A stretch of 64,000 nucleotides of DNA from the NCBI RefSeq assembly GCF_018860505.1, contig NZ_JAHKPU010000013.1, forward strand, positions 1-64,000. Direction: 5' to 3'. The notes beneath the pieces are model-generated. The model searched no databases, had not been told where the DNA came from, and saw only the letters and a program-made list of their open reading frames with translations. Shown here piece by piece: positions 7,790 through 15,573 of this stretch (positions are counted from its first letter, which is position 1; each line of letters starts with the position of its first letter). The DNA comes from Pacificibacter marinus (lineage in GTDB: Bacteria; Pseudomonadota; Alphaproteobacteria; Rhodobacterales; Rhodobacteraceae). A program made the position numbers and the translations under genes.

Positions 7790-8842
7790 TCAAGCTGCGC
7801 GCTGTTTCCAGCGGTCATAGGCGTTCAGCCATGCATTGGCAAACCGCTCGATCTCATCTGTTGTGGTCTCAGGTCCCAAAGACACCCGCATTGCGCAAGA
7901 GGCCTCCAAGTCCGAGTATCCCATTGCACGTAAAACGCGGCTGGATTTCACCTTGCCACTGGAACAGGCTGATCCTGCCGACACGGCAAATCCTGCCAGA
8001 TCCATTTGCATCACTTGGGTTTCGCCTTTCCAATTGGGCGTGATGACGCTCAATGTATTGGGCAGACGTTTTACATCTTTCCCAACACATGTGATGCCGT
8101 CGGCGCCATCTTCAAGCCGCGCTTGCAGCAGATCGCGCCGCGTGGCCACCTGATCCCAAACACCATCTGCGATCAGTTTCGCGCTGGCCTCAGCCGCAGC
8201 ACCAAACCCGACGATCCCAAGCAGGTTTTCAGTGCCAGAGCGACGCCCCATTTCTTGGCCTCCGCCCAAAATCTGCGCTTTAACATCCAGACCTTGTTTG
8301 AGCACCAAAGCGCCAATACCTTTGGGACCACCGATTTTATGCGCCGAGATCAGCGCCATGTCGCAGCCCAACCAGTTGAACGCAATGGGCAGCTTTCCAA
8401 ACCCTTGGGTCGCATCCACCACCGCAAGGCCCTCAGGTAGGTTTTGTACAATTCCACTTTCAGAATTGGCCAGTTGCAATGCAGTTTCTGTTCGATTTGT
8501 GCAAGTTACTGCACCATTTGCATCAACAGCTAAGTCCGTTTCACACCAAGACGACACCGCCTCATGTTCCACATCAGCGCAGTGCATCGCGCGACCAGCG
8601 AGCGCCAAAGCCGCAGCCTCAGTCGCGCCTGATGTGAACACGATATCAGCAGAACTGGCCCCGAAAGCGTCAGAGACTTGTCCACGCGCCTTTTCAATCA
8701 AGCCCTTGGCAAGGCGTCCTTCGCCATGCACAGACGACGGATTGCCCACCACATCCATGGCGGCAATCATCGCCTCGCGAGCGGCCAGACAGAGTGGCGC
8801 AGTGGCGTTGTAATCCAAATATATGCGAGGCGCGCGCGCCAT
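7790..8842 (-). CDS. Cysteine desulfurase, NifS/IscS type
   Basis: Second cysteine desulfurase of the operon, 350 residues. The PLP lysine is in ISAHKIGGPKG (K169) and the active-site cysteine in SAGSACSSGK (C293); the SSGK loop is the group I (NifS/IscS) form, unlike the SufS loop at the other end of the operon. It begins one base inside the iscR stop codon, so the two genes are coupled. Presence of both desulfurase types in a single iscR-suf operon is usual for this bacterial family. No iscU or iscA lies beside it. Confidence 0.93.
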   Translation of the reverse strand: MARAPRIYLDYNATAPLCLAAREAMIAAMDVVGNPSSVHGEGRLAKGLIEKARGQVSDAFGASSADIVFTSGATEAAALALAGRAMHCADVEHEAVSSWCETDLAVDANGAVTCTNRTETALQLANSESGIVQNLPEGLAVVDATQGFGKLPIAFNWLGCDMALISAHKIGGPKGIGALVLKQGLDVKAQILGGGQEMGRRSGTENLLGIVGFGAAAEASAKLIADGVWDQVATRRDLLQARLEDGADGITCVGKDVKRLPNTLSVITPNWKGETQVMQMDLAGFAVSAGSACSSGKVKSSRVLRAMGYSDLEASCAMRVSLGPETTTDEIERFANAWLNAYDRWKQRAA

Positions 8843-9357
8843 TATTTGCTCAGGTCCTCTGATACCAATTCTTGAGCTTGCGCCTCGACCGCAGCCTTGC
8901 TGTCATCCACCACTTCGACAAAGTTCGGCACCGCAGGGCATGGGCGCAAACCGTTGCCAGTGATGTCGGACAAACGGGTTTGATGCAAAAAGACATAAAC
9001 ATGTGCTGAAAGCCCTTCCCACAACCTGTTGGTTACCGATTGGGCACGACTGCCAGACACGCCACCTGACGCCCCTGCCCCTGTGTGCATTGCAGATACG
9101 GTTTCATCCACAGCCTCAAGTATGTCCGAGACGCGAATATCAGACGGCGATTTCGCCAGCTTATAGCCGCCACCAGGCCCACGCACAGAAATGACAAGTT
9201 CGGCGCGGCGCAGTTTGACAAACAACTGCTCTAGATAGGGCAAAGATATATCTTGGCGTTTTGAGATCTCGGACAAAGACAGCAACGCGCCATCATTTTG
9301 AAGCGCCAGATCAGCCAAGGCGACCATCGCGTAACGGCCTTTTGTGGATAACTTCAT
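8842..9357 (-). CDS. iscR: Rrf2-family Fe-S regulator IscR (single-cysteine type)
   Basis: 171-residue winged-helix regulator beginning MKLSTKGRYAMVAL, with the recognition region ISLPYLEQLFVKLRRAELVISVRGPGGGYKL. GGGAG lies 8 nt before this ATG. The three clustered cysteines of enterobacterial IscR (C92, C98, C104) are absent: that region reads AMHTGAGASGGVSGSRAQS. Only one cysteine exists, in GLRPCPAV (C140). This matches the unusual IscR described from Rhodobacter sphaeroides, a repressor of Fe-S genes that binds a cluster with one cysteine. First gene of the suf operon, so probably autoregulated. Confidence 0.93.
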   Translation of the reverse strand: MKLSTKGRYAMVALADLALQNDGALLSLSEISKRQDISLPYLEQLFVKLRRAELVISVRGPGGGYKLAKSPSDIRVSDILEAVDETVSAMHTGAGASGGVSGSRAQSVTNRLWEGLSAHVYVFLHQTRLSDITGNGLRPCPAVPNFVEVVDDSKAAVEAQAQELVSEDLSK

Positions 9358-9487
9358 ATCTCGATCTCCCAATCAAAGGTGTCGCAAAACGCGATTCACC
9401 CGCTCCAGCTCAGTACCTTGCCCCATATTTGCGGTGATTCCCCCGCAAAACGGGTAATTCTTGAGCAAAATCATTGACGTTAGCGCT

Positions 9488-9505
9488 TTGGAGCCTTAAC
9501 TCCAA
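9488..9505. promoter_or_regulatory. Inverted repeat TTGGAG-N6-CTCCAA upstream of iscR
   Basis: Perfect 6-bp arms around CCTTAA, an 18-bp element that is symmetrical throughout, since CCTTAA is nearly self-complementary. It lies about 130 nt upstream of the iscR ATG, between the gene and the ICE palindrome. It could be an operator for IscR or another iron regulator; no published site was matched with certainty. Confidence 0.4.
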
Positions 9506-9536
9506 TGCAACTCGTATGCCCTAAAAGAGCAGTTAG

Positions 9537-9553
9537 TTTAGAATGCTTCTAAA
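9537..9553. promoter_or_regulatory. Irr-type iron control element (ICE box)
   Basis: TTTAGAA-TGC-TTCTAAA is a perfect 7-3-7 inverted repeat and matches the ICE consensus bound by the heme-responsive regulator Irr in alphaproteobacteria (TTTAGAA-N3-TTCTAAA). It lies between iscR (minus) and the alpha/beta hydrolase gene (plus), about 180 nt from the iscR start. The likely target is the iscR-suf operon, making Fe-S assembly respond to iron status in addition to IscR. The match is seen directly; binding is inferred. Confidence 0.7.
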
Positions 9554-9695
9554 GTTCCTGATCTTATTCGTCAACTATAGCTGGACAGAGCATTTAACAC
9601 GAGCACAAAACGACACCCCATAATGGATGTCCCAGCCCGTTCCACATATGAGTGGTGGCGCAGCTGACAAGACATCTAAGGAGACAGGGACCTCA

Positions 9696-10349
9696 ATGCC
9701 CGAAGTGATTTTTCCCGGCCCAGAAGGCCGCCTCGAAGGCCGCTACCACCCACAACGCGCCAAAGATGCCCCCATCGCGATCATCTTGCACCCGCACCCC
9801 CAGTTTGGCGGCACGATGAACAACCGCGTCGTGTACAACATGCATTACGCCTTTCACAAAATGGGCTTTACTGTATTGCGATTCAACTTTCGCGGCGTTG
9901 GCCGGTCGCAAGGTGAATACGATCAAGGCATCGGCGAATTGTCTGATGCGGCCTCTGCGCTCGATTACCTGCAGTCGTTGAACCCGAATGCGAAACATTG
10001 CTGGGTCGCGGGCTTTAGCTTTGGTGCTTGGATCGGTATGCAATTGTTGATGCGCCGCCCCGAGATCACCGGCTTTATCTCTGTGTCGCCCCCCGCCAAT
10101 ATGTATGATTTCTCGTTCTTGGCCCCGTGCCCAGCTTCAGGTTTGATCATCAACGGCACAGCCGACCGCGTGGCGCCCCCCAAAGACACCCATACGCTTG
10201 TGAATAAATTGCACGAGCAAAAAGGCATCACCATCACCCATCAAGAACTTGAAGGGGCTGGCCACTTCTTTGAAGACCCGCATATGGAAGAGATGATTGG
10301 CAACGTTGACACATACGTGCGCCGCCGTTTGACCGAAAATACACGTTAA
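9696..10349 (+). CDS. Alpha/beta hydrolase (serine hydrolase, dienelactone-hydrolase-like)
   Basis: 217 residues from MPEVIFPGPEG, which follows AGGGA at 5 nt; an in-frame ATG at 9627 would add an unrelated tail. The fold markers are the oxyanion strand IAIILHPHPQFGGTMNN, the nucleophile elbow GFSFGAW, the acid in NGTADRVAP and the terminal histidine in GAGHFFED. This is the HPHP...GGTMNN group of small hydrolases common in alphaproteobacteria; the substrate is unknown. It is followed 11 nt later by a small gene and then the double-HD gene, all on the plus strand, suggesting an operon. Confidence 0.85.
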   Translation: MPEVIFPGPEGRLEGRYHPQRAKDAPIAIILHPHPQFGGTMNNRVVYNMHYAFHKMGFTVLRFNFRGVGRSQGEYDQGIGELSDAASALDYLQSLNPNAKHCWVAGFSFGAWIGMQLLMRRPEITGFISVSPPANMYDFSFLAPCPASGLIINGTADRVAPPKDTHTLVNKLHEQKGITITHQELEGAGHFFEDPHMEEMIGNVDTYVRRRLTENTR

Positions 10350-10360
10350 GGACTACTGCT

Positions 10361-10630
10361 ATGGGGATCATGGACGACCTATCGGACGATCTTGCAAAAG
10401 ACGCTATCAAAGCGATGGATGTGATCGGCGATGAACAGTTTATCCAGCAGGTGTCCCAAGTGATTGGCGCGACATCGACCACCACACAAGAGGCGTTTAA
10501 CACCGCCGCGCGTGTGCGTTTGGCCGAACGTCGCGCCCGTGACTATATTTTGCAACGTGTGAAAGAACATAAAGCGGGACAGGCCCCAACCGCCCCGCCC
10601 CCAAGTGCGGAAGATGACTTTGAAGTCTAA
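10361..10630 (+). CDS. Small conserved hypothetical protein
   Basis: 89 residues, soluble, largely helical: MGIMDDLSDDLAKDAIKAMDVIGDE, then a Thr/Ser-rich turn (GATSTTTQEAFNTAARVRLAERRARDYI) and a proline-rich acidic tail (APPPSAEDDFEV). Not recognised. Its last 17 nt overlap the start of the double-HD gene, so the two are probably translationally coupled and may act together. Confidence 0.7.
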   Translation: MGIMDDLSDDLAKDAIKAMDVIGDEQFIQQVSQVIGATSTTTQEAFNTAARVRLAERRARDYILQRVKEHKAGQAPTAPPPSAEDDFEV

Positions 10631-11801
10631 CCTAAAAGATCTGGCGCGTCTCAATGCGCAATTCGCGTTTTTGTTAGAAGCCGACAAACTCAAAACAGTA
10701 GACCGCGCCAATCAAGTGATGGATCGGTCTCGGTTTGAAAACTCTGCTGAACATTCATGGCACGCGGCCCTTTTGGCGGTGCTCTGCGCGCCTTTGGCGG
10801 GTGCAGATGTTGATTTGGCGCGCGTGATTGACATGTTGATCTTGCACGATATCGTGGAAATCGACGCAGGCGATCATCCAATTCATATCACCCACAACCC
10901 CAAAGATATTGAGCTGGCCGAACAGGCTGCCGCTGCCCGCATTTACGGGCTGTTGCCAAAGGATATCGCAGATCACTATCTCGCGACTTGGCGCGAATTT
11001 GAGACCATGCAGACGCCAACTGCGCGCTTTGCCAAATCCATCGATTTCCTCGCGCCAGCTTTGCAATGCCTCGGTGCGCAGGTGCAACTGGATGAAGAAC
11101 GCGAGATTGTGGAGCACAATCTCTATCATGGCCGAGCGTCCAAAATCAAAGATCTCTTTCCTGCGCTTTATGAATTTACATTGGCCCTGTTTGAAACCCG
11201 TGCGACCGATCCAGTGATGGACCAGCGTTACGCATTTTGGTGTGAAGCAGACCGCCTGAAAAAAGTACTGCGCGCCACGCCGATTTTGGATGGGACACGC
11301 CCTGAAAACTCAGGCGAACATTCTTGGCATGTGATGCTTTACGCACTGACCTTGACCGATCAAGCCCATGGTACGATTGATGCATCACGCGCGATTATGA
11401 TGATGCTTTTGCATGATATCGTCGAAGTGGACGCAGGCGACACGCCTATCCATGGTGCCGTGACAGCAGAGGCGCAACAGGCGCAAGAAGTCGCAGAAAT
11501 CAAAGCCGCAGATCGCCTATTTGGGCTATTGCCAAGCGATCAAGGTCAAAACCTGCGCGGCATTTGGGAAGAGTTTGAAGCGGCACAGACGCCAACGGCG
11601 CTCTACGCCAAATCCATTGATCGCGCGCAGCCCGTTTTGCACAATTTGGCAAATGATGGCGGGTCTTGGCGCGATTACGATGTGAAACTGAGTCAACTAG
11701 ATACTCGTGTTGGCGATAAAATCACCCGTGGTTGCCCAGCCCTTTGGCCCTTCATTCGCGCCCGTGTGGAACCTTGGTTTACCGCCCAAAACGCACTTTA
11801 A
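10614..11801 (+). CDS. Tandem double HD-domain phosphohydrolase (YfbR/HDDC2-like)
   Basis: 395 residues made of two homologous HD domains (about 10-195 and 205-390). Repeat 1 has ENSAEHSWH (H47), LILHDIVEIDAGD (H78, D79) and KSID (D144). Repeat 2 has ENSGEHSWH (H236), LLLHDIVEVDAGD-like (H267, D268) and KSID (D336). Spacing between equivalents is 189-192 residues, so both metal sites look complete. Single-domain relatives such as YfbR dephosphorylate deoxynucleoside 5'-monophosphates as homodimers; here a dimer may be fused into a single chain. ATG at 10614 was preferred to GTG at 10605. Substrate not shown by sequence. Confidence 0.85.
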   Translation: MTLKSNLKDLARLNAQFAFLLEADKLKTVDRANQVMDRSRFENSAEHSWHAALLAVLCAPLAGADVDLARVIDMLILHDIVEIDAGDHPIHITHNPKDIELAEQAAAARIYGLLPKDIADHYLATWREFETMQTPTARFAKSIDFLAPALQCLGAQVQLDEEREIVEHNLYHGRASKIKDLFPALYEFTLALFETRATDPVMDQRYAFWCEADRLKKVLRATPILDGTRPENSGEHSWHVMLYALTLTDQAHGTIDASRAIMMMLLHDIVEVDAGDTPIHGAVTAEAQQAQEVAEIKAADRLFGLLPSDQGQNLRGIWEEFEAAQTPTALYAKSIDRAQPVLHNLANDGGSWRDYDVKLSQLDTRVGDKITRGCPALWPFIRARVEPWFTAQNAL

Positions 11802-11814
11802 TACAGTGCGTTTT
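11788..11814. terminator. Bidirectional terminator between the HD gene and M32 carboxypeptidase gene
   Basis: Perfect 10-bp inverted repeat AAAACGCACT/AGTGCGTTTT with a 7-nt loop. It overlaps the stop codon of the HD gene. The arms end in T4 on the plus strand and, by symmetry, on the minus strand, and the flanking genes converge. Confidence 0.8.
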
Positions 11815-11834
11815 AGACTTGTTTTAGCGCAGCC

Positions 11835-13310
11835 TTAAAGGCCGTAGATACCGCTGAATTTCTCTTCTAGATAATCCAACAATGGCACTTCCGTGGGCTC
11901 GCCCCCGCAGGCATGCACAATCGTGTCATGTGGTGTGCGCAGGCCCCCATATTGCTGCACGTTTTCGCGCAACCAATCTGTCGCAAGAGACGTGTCCCCT
12001 TTGGCCAAAGCCGCATCGATGCCAGAAACCTCATCACGCATGGCTTTGTTCAAACAGCCCGCATAGACGTTGCCCAATGAGTACGTGGGAAAGTAACCAA
12101 ACAGCCCCACAGGCCAATGCACATCTTGCAAACAGCCATTCGACACTTTGTCGACCTTGACGCCAAAATCGGCTTCGAACCGCGCGTTCCAAGCCTCAGG
12201 CAGGTCTTTGATCTCCAAAGCGCCAGAGATGATGGCGCGTTCCAGATCAAAACGCAAAAGCACATGCAGGTTGTACTGAATTTCGTCGCTCTCGGTGCGG
12301 ATATAGCCTTGGGTGACGCGGTTCACAGCGGCGTAAAACTCTTCGGCACTGTCGATCCCGAAATCACCAAAACTGTCGCGCATTTTGCCATACAGGTATT
12401 CCGTATATGCCCTTGAGCGGCCCAACTGGTTCTCGTAAATCCGCGATTGGCTTTCATGCACGCCCATCGACACGCCTGCGCCAAGCGGCGTGAACAGATG
12501 CGCATCATCAATGCCTAGCTCGTAACAGGCATGGCCGACTTCGTGGATTGTCGAATACAAACAGTTGAACGGATCATCGTGAGATGTACGCGTGGTGATG
12601 CGCGAATCCGAACCAGAGCCGCTTGAAAACGGATGCACGGCTTTGTCGATACGACCGCGATTGAAGTCATAGCCAAAGCTTTTCGCGACCTCATGGGTCA
12701 GCGCCATTTGCGCCGCTTCATCGAAGGTACCGCTGACGCCCTTGGGTTGATCAGCGCCCAAAACCTTATCACGTAGCGCGCTGAGACGCGGGCGCAAAGC
12801 ACCAAACATTGCAGACAATTCTGCCGCTGTCGCGCCTGGTTCATAGTCTTGCAGCATCGCGTCATACAGATCGCCGCCATCGGCTAAAGCCGCCGATTCT
12901 TCGCGTTTGAGCGCCACAACGCGTTCAAATGTCGGGGCAAAATGGGCGAAATCGTCATTGGCGCGCGCCTCTGCCCAGATGCCTTGGGACAGAGATGTGA
13001 CCTTAGCAATTTCAGTGGCCAAATCGGCAGGCACCTTGGTGTTGCGCGCATAAGACCGCTTGATATGGCGCAGGTTTGCAGCTTGCACCGCGTCCAATGT
13101 CACGACATCAATCGCCGCCAGCCAATCACCAACACGTGGATCAGTGCGCCGTGCATGCAACACTGTTTCCATGGCAGACAGTTCTTCGCTGCGTTGGGCT
13201 GCGGCACCTTCGGGCATAATGGTTTCTTGATCCCAGTTGAGCCGCCCAGCAACAGAACCAAGCGCCTCTGTGGTTTTTTGAAACGCCATTAAGTCAGTAT
13301 ATGCGGTCAT
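11835..13310 (-). CDS. Carboxypeptidase M32 (thermostable carboxypeptidase 1 family)
   Basis: 491-residue zinc metallocarboxypeptidase, cytoplasmic, releasing C-terminal residues from peptides. It shows the M32 signature set: HPFSSG (226-231), HEVGH zinc motif (256-260) and HESQSR (285-290, with the third ligand Glu). The N-terminus (LGSVAGRLNWDQETIMPEGA) is typical of the family. The ATG lies just after the heme A synthase stop, so the two genes probably share a transcript. Confidence 0.95.
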   Translation of the reverse strand: MTAYTDLMAFQKTTEALGSVAGRLNWDQETIMPEGAAAQRSEELSAMETVLHARRTDPRVGDWLAAIDVVTLDAVQAANLRHIKRSYARNTKVPADLATEIAKVTSLSQGIWAEARANDDFAHFAPTFERVVALKREESAALADGGDLYDAMLQDYEPGATAAELSAMFGALRPRLSALRDKVLGADQPKGVSGTFDEAAQMALTHEVAKSFGYDFNRGRIDKAVHPFSSGSGSDSRITTRTSHDDPFNCLYSTIHEVGHACYELGIDDAHLFTPLGAGVSMGVHESQSRIYENQLGRSRAYTEYLYGKMRDSFGDFGIDSAEEFYAAVNRVTQGYIRTESDEIQYNLHVLLRFDLERAIISGALEIKDLPEAWNARFEADFGVKVDKVSNGCLQDVHWPVGLFGYFPTYSLGNVYAGCLNKAMRDEVSGIDAALAKGDTSLATDWLRENVQQYGGLRTPHDTIVHACGGEPTEVPLLDYLEEKFSGIYGL

Positions 13311-13312
13311 AA

Positions 13313-14467
13313 TCAGGATCCTCGAACAGATTGGGTTTTAGGGTATTGGCTCAAGAACCGCGCCCGCAAGACTGATACAAACAAGGCCACGGCCCCGATT
13401 TGATGCGCAAGGCCCAGATGCATTGGCGCGCCATGCAGAACTGTGACGATGCCCAAAGCCACCTGCAAGAACAGGATGGCAGCCATCATATTAAAGGCCG
13501 CAGCCGTGCTGCGATTGGCTGATTTACGCGCGTGCAACCAAACGGTCAGCCCATAAATGAACACGACATATCCCATCATCCGATGCATGAATTGCACAAG
13601 ACCGGCATCTTCAAAGAAATTGCGCCACATCGGCGTCAAGCTTAGCGGATCAGGTGGCAAAAACTGCCCGCCCATCAATGGCCAATCGGTAAACCCGCGC
13701 CCAGCATCAATACCCGCGACCAAAGCCCCCAGCAGAATTTGCAAAAACACCATATGCAGCATCCCTGTGCCTTTGGTGAACAGCTTGGCATCACGGTTGC
13801 GTCGCGCTTGCATGAGTTCGCCCTCAGACTGGCTGAGTTGGAACACGTACCACGCGATGAACCCAAGAATCACAAAGGCCAGCCCAAGATGGGTTGCCAG
13901 CCTGTAGGACGCCACATCCAAACGATCACCGGTCAAACCAGAGGACACCATCCACCAGCCAATCGCGCCCTGAAGTCCGCCCAAAGCGCCGATAAACAGC
14001 AGTTTTTTTGTCCAACCCGTGGGGATTTTACGCGCGAGCGCAAAGCCTGCAAAGCCGAGGAACCAGACAAGTCCAATGGAGCGGCCCAATTGGCGATGCC
14101 CCCATTCCCACCAATAGATCGCTTTGAATTCGGACAAAGACATACCAGCATTTTGCAATTGATATTCTGGGATTTGTTTGTATTTCTCGAATTCTGTACC
14201 CCAAGCCTGCGCATTCATCGGCGGCATAGCACCCGTGACGGGTTTCCATTCGGTGATCGACAGACCGGAATCCGTCAAACGCGTCATGCCCCCCACGGCG
14301 ATCATCACCATGACCATCGCAAACAAAATCAACAGCCAAGCGCGGATGCCTTTGCGTGCGCCGGATTTTCCTGTATCGATCAGGCCACCTTTGGGGGGTG
14401 AGACAGGCTTTGTATCTGCGCCGACCTCTTCAAAAATGCTGCGTTTCGATGTTGGTTTTTGAGCCAT
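13313..14467 (-). CDS. ctaA: Heme A synthase (CtaA/Cox15)
   Basis: 384-residue polytopic membrane enzyme oxidising heme O to heme A for aa3-type cytochrome oxidase. Begins MAQKPTSKRSIFEEVG; eight hydrophobic segments follow. Conserved parts are MTRLTDSGLSITEWKPVTGAMPP in the first loop, EWGHRQLGR (heme-ligand His), YRLATHLGLAF and FMHRMMGYVVF with HLGLAHQIGAVALF near the end. This is the type 2 alphaproteobacterial/mitochondrial form lacking the loop cysteine pair. The longer frame upstream of 14467 is out-of-family sequence. Confidence 0.95.
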   Translation of the reverse strand: MAQKPTSKRSIFEEVGADTKPVSPPKGGLIDTGKSGARKGIRAWLLILFAMVMVMIAVGGMTRLTDSGLSITEWKPVTGAMPPMNAQAWGTEFEKYKQIPEYQLQNAGMSLSEFKAIYWWEWGHRQLGRSIGLVWFLGFAGFALARKIPTGWTKKLLFIGALGGLQGAIGWWMVSSGLTGDRLDVASYRLATHLGLAFVILGFIAWYVFQLSQSEGELMQARRNRDAKLFTKGTGMLHMVFLQILLGALVAGIDAGRGFTDWPLMGGQFLPPDPLSLTPMWRNFFEDAGLVQFMHRMMGYVVFIYGLTVWLHARKSANRSTAAAFNMMAAILFLQVALGIVTVLHGAPMHLGLAHQIGAVALFVSVLRARFLSQYPKTQSVRGS

Positions 14468-14542
14468 GCGATGCGCCCCTATATGTGCGGTGTTTGCATG
14501 GGAAACTAGGCAGCACCCCGCCCAAGGGCAAGCACATCCAGA

Positions 14543-14562
14543 CGTCAAAAGACGCTTTGACG
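14543..14562. repeat. Inverted repeat CGTCAAA-N6-TTTGACG
   Basis: Perfect 7-bp arms in the 140-nt gap between trmJ and ctaA (both minus strand). There is no T-run, so an operator or mRNA hairpin upstream of ctaA is more likely than a terminator. Function inferred only. Confidence 0.35.
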
Positions 14563-14607
14563 CGCTTAAATTTGAAAAACTATCCCTTGAACGCGCATAT
14601 CGCGGGT

Positions 14608-15381
14608 CTAGCGACCCGAACCACGCTCTTTCCAGCGCTTCATTTGGCGCATCATCCCATGCATCATCTGCACATCCATCTTGGTCATCGGCATCCGCGA
14701 CCACAGATTGCGCAGGTTCAGCTTCATGCTGGTGGCTTTGTCTTCGGGGAAAAAGAACCCTGCTTGATCCAGCGTGTCCTCGTAATGATCGCCGAGCTTT
14801 TCCATCTCGACATGCCCTGCCCATTCGGTGCCCGCCATTTCCACCACTTCAGGGACGATGTCAGCGGTTTGGCGACGCCATTCATAGGCCGTCAACAAGA
14901 CACATTGCGCGAGGTTCAAAGACGGAAATTCAGGATTGATCGGCACGGTGATCAGCGCATTGGCATGGACCACGTCCTCGTTTTCCAATCCTGCCCGCTC
15001 AGGCCCAAACATCACGCCAACCTTGCCCCCGTTGGCCATAATGGCGCGGGCGTGTTCCATGGCGCGTTCAGGCGACATCACAGGTTTGGTGATGTCGCGC
15101 ATCCGCGCAGTGGTCGCAAAAACATAATCACAGTCAGCCAAAGCATCTGGCACGGTGTCAAACATGCCCGCCTCGTCCAACAGACGCCCCGCGCCAGAGG
15201 CCATGGCCACGGCTTTTTGATTGGGCCAGCCATCACGCGGATCAACGATGCGCATCCGGTCCAAACCGAAATTCCACATTGCGCGCGCAGCCCCGCCGAT
15301 GTTTTCGCCCATCTGTGGGCGCACCAGAATGAATGCAGGTGTGGGACCGGACAGATCGAAGTCTTGGGGCGTATCGGACAT
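14608..15381 (-). CDS. trmJ: tRNA (cytidine/uridine-2'-O-)-methyltransferase, TrmJ-like
   Basis: 257-residue SPOUT-class RNA methyltransferase that would 2'-O-methylate position 32 of tRNAs. The trefoil-knot motifs are present: FILVRPQMGENIGGAARAM at the N-terminus, VGVMFGPERAGLENED (SAM loop) and PEFPSLNLAQCVLLTAYEW. The C-terminal helical extension fits TrmJ. Start MSDTPQDFD at 15381. Assignment as TrmJ rather than another TrmH-family member is from overall motif order. Confidence 0.88.
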   Translation of the reverse strand: MSDTPQDFDLSGPTPAFILVRPQMGENIGGAARAMWNFGLDRMRIVDPRDGWPNQKAVAMASGAGRLLDEAGMFDTVPDALADCDYVFATTARMRDITKPVMSPERAMEHARAIMANGGKVGVMFGPERAGLENEDVVHANALITVPINPEFPSLNLAQCVLLTAYEWRRQTADIVPEVVEMAGTEWAGHVEMEKLGDHYEDTLDQAGFFFPEDKATSMKLNLRNLWSRMPMTKMDVQMMHGMMRQMKRWKERGSGR

Positions 15382-15573
15382 GAGTTGAACTTTCTTGGTC
15401 GTAGCTTGATTGCGGCATGAGATTACAGCAAAGGGGCCTGCGCGTGATAGGCGCAGATCGCCAAATGCGCAAGGGACAGTGACTGTGCTCGGTGAGCGGT
15501 ATACGACACGTGCAAAGCCTTCCACACAAAGACTAAAGCCGCTATATCAAAACAAACGTCAAAGGAGTCGCCC

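Noticed and set aside
13739-14401. 220-codon plus-strand open frame across ctaA
   Set aside because: Antisense to a well-conserved heme A synthase; product rich in His, Gln and Arg without any recognisable motif.
15382-15573. Possible TPP riboswitch before the ThiE-like gene
   Set aside because: No CTGAGA-type THI-box core or matching stems were seen in the 190-nt leader.
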